DNA of 64,000 nucleotides from Phoenix dactylifera (Eukaryota > Streptophyta > Magnoliopsida > Arecales > Arecaceae). Shown here in pieces: positions 11,022 through 19,315 of this stretch. Both the position numbers and the translations under genes were made by a program. The stretch's first letter is position 1. The number at the start of each line of letters is the position of its first letter. The DNA lies in NCBI RefSeq assembly GCF_009389715.1, contig NC_052392.1, positions 35,199,144 through 35,263,143 on the forward strand, read 5' to 3'. The notes under the pieces are model-generated. The model was given only the letters and a program-made list of their open reading frames with translations, had not been told where the DNA came from and did no database searches.

Positions 11022-11340
11022 TGGATTTGAAAGACTTGGAAGCCTTCTCTTCTAGCAGAACTATTATGTAGAAATCAAGTATTCATGAGAACAATTAATA
11101 GCTTTCTTTATAATTTGCTACGAAGGCTCCCTTGAGTCAGGGAAATGACAAGAGTATTGATTTTTCCAAGACCAACAAAAAAGACAACAAAAGCTGCAAT
11201 GGCTCAATGGATCTACTTAGTAACTAGACCCAAACCAAAAATGTAACTCAAGCATAAACTTGCAATCCAACCAAACCTAGTTGGTTTTTTCAGACAAACC
11301 CGAATTATATGCAATTAATATTCTTAATTTGATCTGGTGC
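11022..11340. repeat. Duplicated block W, copy 1
   Basis: Matches 51808-52175: GGATTTGAAAGACTTGGAAG, then a shared stretch through ATTTGATCTGGTGCGAGTT. This copy lacks about 40 bp present in the second. The second copy reads TTTGGTATCAAGGCTCC where this one reads TTTGCTACGAAGGCTCC, reminiscent of an initiator-Met tRNA primer site. The block could therefore be a retroelement LTR and leader, but that is weak. Confidence 0.65.
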
Positions 11341-11793
11341 GAGTTTGTTTGTGAGATTGCTGAATCAAATTAGATTGCAATTAGGTTTTTTTCTGGTTAG
11401 TCGAGCAGGGAGTGCCAAACCAACGCTTAGTGGCCTCTTAGCAAGTTAAGCATGAAATTTAAGAGAATGACTACTTTTTTTTATTTTTAAATTTTATGCA
11501 TGCAATATTTGGAAGAGGCAAGGAAAGACCTAAGTTCCACATGAATATCGAATAGCATTTTATCTCCAGCACAAGTGCTGTCAACTACCATGTAAGCATA
11601 GTAATTGTTTACAATATGTAGTCATGCTAAGGACTCGTATCTCTATAGACATAATGTACAAGTACAATTTTACTAGTAATACCTATAATTCACTAAAAGC
11701 AGAAATGAAATAAAGCCTGTTCTTTCTTTTCAGAAAAAAGAAAAAGAAAATAAAATAAAAGAAAAGTGCTGATTATTCTGCTGCCCAATCATC
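11341..11793. other. Intergenic, no gene seen
   Basis: AT-rich sequence with no long frame, clear repeat or RNA gene. It includes an A/G-rich run at 11740-11765. Confidence 0.5.
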
Positions 11794-12078
11794 CTAATTG
11801 GCCACGAAACATGGATCTTCATCATCACCATCAGTACTCAAATCCGACGGTGCCCAATCCTATATCAGTTTGGTTGTCTCCTCTAGAAAGAAGTCTTCTC
11901 TGACCGGGTCAACAAGCGATCCCCTGTGTCCCAACACCCGGATATCTCGAGTAGGGTCGACGTGAGATATTTCATTGGAGATTATCACATACATGTCCGT
12001 TGTTCGTTTGCTAGGAAGCCTGTCCTCTAGATACTGGGCGTGAGCAGAACATGTGTTGTTAGCTTGAACGTAAGCCAA
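11794..12078 (-). pseudogene. C-terminal fragment of an unidentified protein
   Basis: Read on the minus strand, one frame gives AYVQANNTCSAHAQYLEDRL, then a TTDMYVIISNEISHVDP-type segment and RDIRVLGHRGSLVDPVREDF. After one in-frame TAG it continues DWAPSDLSTDGDDEDPCFVA and ends at a stop at 11794-11796. The composition is clearly protein-like and the fragment probably represents a last exon. There is no ATG start, and the upstream frame breaks within 40 bp. I do not recognise the family. The internal stop, and isolation from any other exon, point to a pseudogene fragment. Confidence 0.5.
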
Positions 12079-12107
12079 GCCGACGGTAGAGGAAGAAATT
12101 ATACCTT

Positions 12108-12305
12108 ACACTGCATGCACCAAATGCCGTGCATGCCGCCAATCGCAATCAGTTATTTTTGTAAACCCCTTGTGAAAGAGCGGCTATGGTTATCAGCGTG
12201 CACTGCGTACTGCATGCACCAAATGCCATGCACGCCGCCAATCACAATCAGTCGTTTCTGTAAACCCCATGTGAACGAGCGGCTATGATTATCAGGGTGC
12301 ACTGC
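12108..12305. repeat. Two-unit tandem repeat, about 98 bp
   Basis: Two imperfect copies of a unit containing TGCATGCACCAAATGCC, GCCGCCAATC, AATCAGT, TTTTGTAAACCCC-like and GAGCGGCTATG. They abut the BTB/MATH-like pseudogene and may be part of its former 5' region. Confidence 0.85.
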
Positions 12306-12306
12306 A

Positions 12307-12722
12307 ATGCTAGAGGGGTTCCTTGAAGTGGAAACCATTTCAAGGTTGGCGCAGTGGAAGATCGAGAGCTTCGGTCCCGGCTCCTACCTCCGCTCCGTTG
12401 CCTTCAAGCTCAGCATCTAGAACTGGTGACTTCCTTTTTTTTTTTTTTTTTTTTTGCATTTTTTTGGGAATTTTTGGGTAAAAAATTCGATCTTTAATGC
12501 TTCTTCCTTGATGTTTTTTTGGATAAAAGTTTGATTTTGTAAAATATTTCTGGGTTATAGGTTCTTATCGGTCGAGAAGAATCGATACATGTACATCCGG
12601 ATCTTCCGGAGCCATGCCAAATCTCAAGGGAGCAGCAGCAGCACCCCCCCCCCCCCCCCCATGGCTCGGTTCGTGCTTCGGGTCTCCAAACCCGGGCCTG
12701 GCCGCCGGCGCTATATCTCACC
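12307..12722 (+). pseudogene. BTB/POZ (MATH-like N-terminus) protein fragment
   Basis: Exon 1 (12307-12425) starts MLEGFLEVETISRLAQWKIE, continues SFGPGSYLRSVAFKLSI, hits an in-frame TAG, and ends NW at a GTGACT donor. Exon 2 starts at 12561 after TTATAG and, with the split W codon, reads FLSVEKNRYMYIRIFRSHAK; after a serine run and a 16-C homopolymer it continues MARFVLRVSKPGPGRRRYIS. The exon structure and sequence match the N-terminal MATH-like part of the plant BTB/POZ protein family that includes Arabidopsis At1g21780 (recognised from memory, not searched). The BTB domain itself is missing. The stop codon, the C-tract and the truncation indicate a pseudogene. The host protein would be a CUL3 adaptor. 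Confidence 0.65.
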
Positions 12723-13351
12723 TTGTACTCTCGCTGCTGCCTTCACTTGATTTGATTTTTGGTCAACTATATTGTTTTGTTAACCTTAGTAAATTTTTAT
12801 TTGAATTCCTGCTTTTTTATTGCAATTGCTGGAAGAGAAACGTATTCGTCGGGATGAAAGGCCGATGTGGGGCCAGGGCATTCTTCATCCACTGTGCTGC
12901 CTTGGGGATTCATGCCACGACCTGATGATGTACAGGGAGACATTGATAATGAACAAGCAACATTGATATAATTCTAGTAAAGAAATGATTTAGAAATAAA
13001 AGAGATATTTATTATTCAAAAATAAAATAACTGATTTGCAAGGATAAATTTCTTAGTTTCTGTTGCTTTTGTTATATTTCTTGAATATGAGCCAAGCAAA
13101 TTAACAAATACCTTAGAATATTTTGAAAAGTATTTTTAATTAAAAAAATACATCTAAAGCAAGCAAAGAATATCACCACTCCGAGGAATCTCTTTTCGAG
13201 CCCTGCCTCCTCACTTCAGTCTCTTTGTTTCTGATTCGAGATTTACCGGTAATATATATAAATATAGCTCAGCACCTGCCTCGGCTTGACTTTTTGCCAA
13301 CTACGGCGTGGGGCCGCACTGCTTCACTGAAAAATGGCCTTTTTAGGTCGC

Positions 13352-13830
13352 TAAGGGCTCATTTGGTTCGCAAAAAAAAAAAAAAAAAAAAAAGTATGGC
13401 CAATAAAAAAGTAATGAGATGCCTCTTATTTGGTTGAAGTTTTTCAAAGAAAGGAATGGAAAAGTTGTATTCCCATGAAAATATAATTCCCACATTTCAT
13501 AAAAAAGTTTTTTCATTAGAAATATAAAAAAATTACTTTTCCATAAGTCAGGAATCACTCCATTTTTATTTTTTTTTCAAAAAGATCCTTCAGCATTAAA
13601 GAAGCATTAAAGACCTAATTTTTTAATAAAGATATAGTAAAAATTATACAATTTTTTTTTTATAAAAGTTGATGGTTAACCAAACATAAGCACTCTAAAA
13701 ATCTATTATTTTTTCATTTTCAACCAAACATATCAAAAGTACATTTTCAGACATTTTTTTTAAAAATTTTTTTTAAAAATTATATTTTTTAAAAATTATA
13801 TTTTTAGAAGAAAAAATGATTCTTGCGAAC
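13352..13830. mobile_element. PIF/Harbinger-like MITE, right end eroded
   Basis: The left terminus GGGCTCATTTGGTTCGC follows TAA at 13352-13354. The right side ends TTGCGAAC, the inverse of GTTCGCAA, and then loses the last ten or so bases. The other block X copy reads GGTCGCTAAAAGGACTTGGAG at 30190-30210, an empty site. It is related to the complete MITE at 14104-14584 and has no coding capacity. Confidence 0.7.
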
Positions 13831-14100
13831 GGATCTGGAGGGTTCATCGAAGTTAATGGGCGAAAGTAATAGGAAAAAATACAAACTTGCCGCTCGTTGG
13901 CAGTTTCCTTGATATTTTTATCATTAGCAGATCCTCCACGATCTTATCAAGCTGAAAGAATTTTTAAATCTTAGTTGCATTTATTGGTTGGCACCTCACT
14001 CTAGGAGCTCGCCTTCCAGTAAATTAAGGCTCCAAATATTGAATATGTTTTAAAAAATAAGTATCTCAAGTTATACAGTGGATTGGATAAGTCAAAACAA

Positions 14101-14587
14101 TTAGGGCTCGTTTGGTTCGCGGGAAGCATTTTCCTTCCTAGGAATATGATTCCTGGAAAACAAATTCCTAGAAAGAGGATGCCTAGGAAAGTACTTTTGG
14201 CATGTTTGGTTGACCATGGGAAAGTGACAAATTTCCAAGATGCTTATGTTTGGTTGGCCATCCACTTTCCTAGGAAAGTTATATATAATTCCTATTATGC
14301 CCTTAATAAAAATTAGATTTTTAATGCCTCTTTAATGCTTCTTTAATGCTGAAGGGACTTTTTGGGAAAAAGTAAAAATGGAGTGATTCCCGCCTCATGG
14401 GAAAGTAACTTTCCCATGTTTCTCATGGGAAAGACTTTCCCATAAAATGTGGGAATCACATTCCCATGGGAATACAACTTTCCCTTCTCTCTCCTTTGAA
14501 AACTCCAACCAAACAAGAGGCATCTCATTACTTTTCCGTTGACCACACTTTCCCCCCTTCTTTTCCCGCGAACCAAACGAGCCCTTA
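14101..14587. mobile_element. PIF/Harbinger (Tourist-like) MITE, TSD TTA
   Basis: The element proper is 14104-14584 (481 bp). It starts GGGCTCGTTTGGTTCGCGGG and ends with the inverse CCCGCGAACCAAACGAGCCC, flanked by TTA at 14101-14103 and 14585-14587. The duplicated copy reads GTCAAAACAATTAGGAATGG at 30481-30500 without insertion. Long inverted internal similarity would fold into a hairpin. A 3-bp TTA duplication is the PIF/Harbinger signature. Confidence 0.9.
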
Positions 14588-14984
14588 GGATTAGGATCGG
14601 ATTCTCCTTCCATTTAGGGGAATCTCCAGTGTGCTCAGCACTGACATGAGCCAAAAATCTAAATTATTATTTATTATTAGGGCATGAGGATATCAAATCA
14701 AGTCTAATCTTCTCTTATTTTTTCACTAATAGTTCGATTTGTTTCTAAAATAAAAATTATGACCAACATGATCCAAATTTCCCTTCCTTCGAGACTTAAC
14801 CAAATGACAGATAATGCCATATGTAAGAAGTCTGGATTGCCACAAAATTGTGATATATTTTAAAAATTGTTAAACTTTATATATATCTAGAATTGATTCT
14901 CATTTTATGTTTAAAATTTATCAAATCACTTAGCGACATGCTGTCAATAGATTCCTCCTCTATGTTACAACCTGATTTATAAAG

Positions 14985-15930
14985 TGCTTGACTAAGTAAG
15001 TTACTATAATTTCTAAAAAAAATTATCTAACAGACATATGGTTCAAAAAATTAAAATAATTAATTTTTCATGAGAAAATCACCCAGTTGCCGCGAGCAAG
15101 CTACTTTTATTGTATAATATCTTGAACATGGGCCGAACAAATTTGACAAGATGTCTTCTGTATTTAAATTATGTAAGTGATGGTAGGAAAATAATTTCTA
15201 TGATTTAATTATTTCTCACGCACAAACAAACAAAAATTTCAAAATTAAGAGATCTAAGCATATACTAGGAATAAGGATTTCCTATGGCTCATTCAAAATC
15301 ATATCATATATATGATCCAAGAATTCCAAGAAAAACTCACTAGAAAGCAAGCACTTAAAAACAAAAAGAAAGTTGAAAATATTTGACCATAATTTAAAAA
15401 TAAATAGATAAAAGATAAATCCTGAAACCTAGAAAGTAAAATGAAATAAGTAAAAATAAAGAAATGAAATTTGAATCACCTCACACATAGAAAATAAAAG
15501 ATAAACAGAATATAAAGAATTTACATTGCATCATCATAAGTGCTAACTTCCTAATTAATAAAGAATAATATTTAAGAATTATGTTGAGAATATGATGATA
15601 TCTATGATAATCATAAAATTATTATTTTTTGGGGCTTTCTATTTTTTTAAATTTATGAGGGCTATCTTTTATCGGAGAAACTCCAAAGTCAGCCTTTCCA
15701 TTTTTACCTGGCCCACAAATTAAATATATAAAAAAGCTATGCACCCCCAAAAAAGTCTTGCTCCTTGGGATATTGGAGAAAAAATTTCAGCCATAACAAA
15801 TTTCAGTCACTATTTAAAATATAGAGTTCAATTACAGGAGAATTCAAGTAAGGTATTTGACGGTTAGTGTTTACACCAGATTCTAACCCATGGTGAGGGT
15901 CTAAAGGCCAGTTAGATAATAGCCACATGA
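14985..15930. repeat. Block P, copy 1 (matches DUF247 5' flank)
   Basis: AAAAAAATTATCTAACAGAC through GCTACTTTTATTGTATAATATC and on to a GGGTCTAAAGG segment matches the sequence immediately upstream of the DUF247 gene (28640-29550) and a third copy at 30885-31510. Here there is no DUF247 coding sequence next to it. Confidence 0.75.
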
Positions 15931-17374
15931 CATTATAAACGACTAGAAAATAATCAGAAATTGCTTTGAAGAGTCAACTCTAATTGAACGAAACACATAT
16001 GGAAGCCACAAACTAGGAGATAGATGTAGATCTGCTATGATAGTGATACATAACAAGACCTAAGATTTGAATAATGGTATTAGGCTGATCAAGTCCCCAC
16101 TAGATACTACACAAGATAGATCGAGCCATGACCAAGAGAAATTAGTCGAACCAGACTAAGTGTTGCCCGAGGCTCAGGTCGAGTTCTAGAGGTAGAAGGT
16201 GCATGCCAATTATAAGTATAGCATGTCGGAGTCGATCGTGCCTTATGTTAAGACATCATCCTAACAGGATGAAGCCTTGGAAGCAAGATGTGAGATGTAG
16301 AAGCAGTTGCTAAGAGATCAAAGCATGGAAAATAGAGTAAACAGGTAAAACGAGCTATAGCAACTATCAGTAGGCGAATGAAGTAGGGACAGGTGTCAAT
16401 GCTGAAAAGAGATAGCATCCAGTAGTTAGGAAAAAATATACGAGTATTCAGTTGGAACTCTGAAAAAGCCCTGCAGCCACCAATCGAATATACAAGAATT
16501 CATCCGACCGACTCCATTGGTCTATTTTTCCATCTGCCTTGTCTTGAGAGTGGGGAGAAAACAGCACCAATAGTTGGACTATAAAACCTTTTCTCATTGA
16601 AATAGTAGATACAGATATGGTTTTGTGTGTTTTAGAGGTTTCTTTCTTGCACCTCAAGACCTCCTATATATAGAATTTTAGGAGCAAATATCTTATATTG
16701 ACTCCGGAATATTTGATGTGTAGGTAAGAGGCATATGAATTTTTGTACACAAGTATTTCAGACCTTATGAAATACATCCAATGATTTTGATTTGTATTTT
16801 CAACCACTATTATTGAACTTGATAATAAATATAAACTCCCCACCTTCCATGTACTACAACCGCACCTAAAGAGAGTGAGTTGATGTCTTGAATATTTTAC
16901 CATATGAAACTAATACAACTATTAAGAAAAGAAATGTAATTTTTACATATTCTTGTCAACTTTGCTTCTTTCTCACCACCACACTGAATATAGAATTCTC
17001 CATTTAAAACTGGAGAAATTAAATTTCTTCAAGATTTTGCTTCACTAAGATATAGGTTTTTCGCCGAGCTTGTGAAATCATAATATTCAATGTAAAAGCA
17101 TGTCCAAATTTGATGATGTGCCTAGATTAGAAAAATATGCTTAAGCAATAGTGCAGTAAATAAAAGGATAATCATGTTATTTTAAAAGGATTTTAAAGAC
17201 TATTGTTATTTTATTACAGAAAATGCTCGTATTGTTTACTTGCATGTCCATGTTTCAATCTCAGCTTAGCAGGATAATCATGACCAATGCAGGCCTTTGG
17301 GACATTAAGTAGAATACAGTGGATCCATGAATAGTCCGACGTCGTTAACTAGTGGCAGTGTGTTTCAGCAAACC
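15931..17374. other. Intergenic part of block X, no gene seen
   Basis: 16448-17374 matches 31520-32632. Short minus-strand frames at 16448-16903 are not conserved as coding between the copies. 15931-16447 has no counterpart in this window and shows nothing recognisable. Confidence 0.5.
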
Positions 17375-17383
17375 ATCTAGATG

Positions 17384-17450
17384 GGGTAGTTCTAAATACA
17401 CCCCCCCCCCGATTGCTCAGGACACCCCCCAAAAACAAAAAAAAAAATAC
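17384..17450. repeat. MULE left terminal inverted repeat (outer part)
   Basis: GGGTAGTTCTAAATACACCC, a C-run, then GATTGCTCAGGACACCCCCC and an A-rich stretch. It is matched inversely at 21985-22050 and in the short derivative at 25947-26010. Confidence 0.9.
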
Positions 17451-17646
17451 CCAAACTAACCTTTAGTGTAATTACCATTTTACCCTTAAAATTTTCTCAG
17501 TACACCCCCCTTCCTCCTCCTCCGTCTCCTCCTCCGTTTCGTTTTCAAAAGAAAAAAAAAAAACACCCTCAAATCCCCCTTAAACCCCTCGATCCATTTA
17601 CATCGTTTAGGCGATCTTTGAAGGAGATTTAAGCCCCATTCGAAGC

Positions 17647-18475
17647 ATGGACAAGCAACTAGTGATTTGGGACGAAGAATCGGCCGCAAAGGTACGTGTT
17701 CCACCTTGTTTCGAAAGTTTTTTTTTTTTCACGGTTCGTGCTCCGTTCGGCACTGGATCGCCGAACAGAAGGCTTCTGTTCGGCTGCATAGTGCCGAACA
17801 GAAGCCTTCTGTTCGGCAACCCTCAGCCGAACAGAAGCCTTCTGTTCGGCAACCCTCAGCCGAACAGTGCCGAACATAAGGCTTCTGTCCGGCACACTGC
17901 AGCCGAACAGAAGGCTTCTGTTCGGCACTGGGTTGCCGAACAGAAGGCTTCTGTTCGGCACTCTGCAGCCGAACAGAAGCCTTCTCGTGCCAAATCGCGT
18001 GCCGTGAATTTTGTGCCGAACAGATCCTCTGATTCATTAATTCTTGGTGATAAATTATTTTATATGTAGGGCTATGCTACAACCGAATCGAGTATAATTG
18101 GATCAGAATTTGTACTGGATTACACAAGCGAATTTACAACTTACGAGGTATTATAATATATTGTGCAATTTTGTATTAGTTTAGCGAGCTATTTTTACAA
18201 CTGTGTACTTACATAAATTGTTTAATGTATAGATCTTCAAGAGTAGAGAGGACTTGTGTAATTGGTGTCGTGAAGCTGGGAGGCGAAATGGTTTTGTTGT
18301 TGTAATCAAATCATCCGATGCAGGTACCATTTCTAAGAAACCCAGAATTACGTTAGGTTGTGAGAGGGGTGGGACGTACCGAACCACAAAAGAAAAGCGA
18401 ATAAAGACTGCCTGTGGGACAAAGAAGTGTGGATGCAGTAGAGTTACAATTAGCGAGACAGTAGAGTTAGATTGA
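17647..18475 (+). pseudogene. Truncated MULE transposase gene, FAR1-type DNA-binding N-terminus
   Basis: Three exons fit GT-AG rules in a single phase. Exon 1 (17647-17691) is MDKQLVIWDEESAAK. Exon 2 (18070-18147) begins GYATTESSIIGSEFVLDYTS. Exon 3 (18233-18475) begins IFKSREDLCNWCREAGRRNG and continues with VIKSSDAG, LGCERGGTYR and GTKKCGC. The LGCERGG...GTKKCGC pattern is the FAR1/WRKY-GCM1-type zinc finger that opens many plant MULE transposases. After CGC the frame leaves the family within a few residues and stops (122 codons in all). The DDE catalytic domain and SWIM finger are absent, replaced by captured sequence. Intron 1 contains the left palindrome array. The product, if any, would bind DNA without catalysing transposition. 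Confidence 0.75.
17743..18020. repeat. Left array of short palindromes (arms GCCGAACAGAAG / CTTCTGTTCGGC)
   Basis: About seven near-perfect inverted units of 25 bp, each with a one-base G or C centre, separated by 6-9 bp spacers such as TGCATAGT or AACCCTCA. One unit carries point changes (CATAAGG, TGTCCGGC). The array ends CGTGCCAAATCGCGTGCC, whose inverse starts the right array, so the array belongs to the extended TIR. It lies inside intron 1 of the transposase gene. Confidence 0.93.
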
Positions 18476-18528
18476 TTGTTTATATATGTACAATTTTTTA
18501 AAGTTGTAAATTTTTTTGGGCTCTTAGA
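18464..18528. repeat. Direct repeat bracketing captured cargo, copy 1
   Basis: GAGTTAGATTGATTGTTTAT through GGGCTCTTAGA, about 65 bp, is repeated at 19051-19114 with only a few differences. The two copies enclose exactly the DRM and AGO4-like fragments. Confidence 0.93.
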
Positions 18529-18745
18529 CCTTTCTGATGTACAAGAACTTAACGGTGACAAGCTTGAGCAGATGATTAACACATTTGGTGGGTTTGATCT
18601 GGTTATTGGTGGAAGTCCATGTAATAATCTTTCAGGTAGCAACCGCTATAGTCGTGATGGGCTGGAGGGTAAACATTCATCTCTTTTTTATGATTATTTT
18701 CGCATCTTACACCTTGTGAAGTGTATCATGGGGAAGAACTTCTGA
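18528..18745 (+). pseudogene. DRM2-like: Captured fragment of a DRM-type de novo cytosine methyltransferase
   Basis: An open plus-strand frame of about 72 codons reads DLSDVQELNGDKLEQMINTF, then GGFDLVIGGSPCNNLSGSNR and DGLEGKHSSLFYDYFRIL, ending at TGA after GKNF. The GGSPCNNL(A/S)GSNR segment is the DRM motif IV, containing the catalytic cysteine of the plant DOMAINS REARRANGED METHYLTRANSFERASE family. These enzymes carry out RNA-directed de novo DNA methylation. Only this central piece of the catalytic domain is present, with no UBA domains and no other motifs, so it cannot encode an active enzyme. It starts at the inner edge of the first 65-bp direct repeat. The frame is otherwise intact, suggesting a fairly recent capture. 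Confidence 0.85.
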
Positions 18746-18765
18746 TTGCACCATCTCACTTTCTT

Positions 18766-18820
18766 GTTGAGCAGGCATCATCATTTCTGAAGGAAAAGTT
18801 GAGCAGGCATTATCATTTCT
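18766..18820. repeat. Short tandem duplication in captured filler
   Basis: TTGAGCAGGCATCATCATTT, then GAAGGAAAAG, then TTGAGCAGGCATTATCATTT. Such small direct repeats are common at repair junctions. Confidence 0.85.
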
Positions 18821-18844
18821 TTTGTTGGAAAAGAGGGCTCTGTG

Positions 18845-19045
18845 ATGTCCTTGGTTAAGAGGTTAATCGGCTGCCCTCTCCTTGCAAGGCCAGGTCTTGC
18901 CACTGGCACCCTCTTAGGCTTTGCTGCCTTTTTTGGAGGGGAACTTTGTCCAGGGTCAGCTTTGATTGGAACAACATTTGGAGGTACCTCAGAGGGAGGT
19001 GGAGGCAGAACATCAGTCGTATCAGATTCAGGGTCAAACCCCCCA
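18845..19045 (-). pseudogene. AGO4-like: Captured N-terminal fragment of an AGO4-clade Argonaute
   Basis: The minus strand has an uninterrupted frame reading GFDPESDTTDVLPPPPSEVP, then PNVVPIKADPGQSSPPKKAA, then KPKRVPVARPGLARRGQPIN and LLT. The pattern of a proline run, PPNVxPxKA, a lysine-rich linker, RVPxARxGxxxxGQxIxLLT is the conserved start of plant AGO4/6/9-clade proteins (recognised from memory of the family; no search run). These proteins load 24-nt siRNAs and guide DRM methyltransferases. Only the extreme N-terminus is present. It lies in opposite orientation to the DRM piece, in the same orientation as the PMD gene, and ends against the second 65-bp direct repeat. Confidence 0.7.
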
Positions 19046-19050
19046 CGGGA

Positions 19051-19114
19051 GAGTTAGATTGATTGTTTATATATGTACAATTTTTGAAAGTTGTAAATTT
19101 TTTTGGCCTCTTAG
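19051..19114. repeat. Direct repeat bracketing captured cargo, copy 2
   Basis: Second copy of the 65-bp sequence at 18464-18528. It continues into non-captured MULE sequence (GTCATGTACTGTG), suggesting that the original element was interrupted here. Confidence 0.93.
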
Positions 19115-19315
19115 AGTCATGTACTGTGAAACTCCATCATCAATATAAATCAAAAAATATCTGTATTCGCATTGTTAGATTGATTGTTATGTGCACTGTT
19201 GTATTTTCGTAAAATAGAACGGGCCAGGCCTTACAAAGATTACACGTAAATGTACCAAAAATATATATTTTTCATTAATATCAAAGGCTTTACAAAGATT
19301 ACAAAGGCTCCATCA

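Larger units (their letters stand above)
12850..17383. repeat. Segmental duplication block X, copy 1
   Basis: Aligns with 29715-32642. It starts with GATGAAAGGCCGATGTGGGGCC and runs to the ACCATCTAGATG at the MULE insertion. Two MITEs are present only in this copy, and about 800 bp (15650-16450) are missing from the other. No gene is supported. The protein-like GRCGARA.../SRHD fragment at the left edge is too short to call. Confidence 0.75.

Noticed and set aside
17743..18020. CRISPR-like appearance: regular palindromic repeats with short spacers
   Set aside because: Spacers are only 6-9 bp, the arrays occur as inverted pairs within a eukaryotic transposon, and no cas-like gene is present.
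17729..18037. Open frames on both strands in the palindrome arrays, with repeated peptides such as AEQKASVR and RTEGFCSA (also at 21252-21887 and 26016-26406)
   Set aside because: They are translations of a regular DNA palindrome, open in several frames at once. The arrays are partly intronic or subterminal, and no ATG context or conserved protein supports them.
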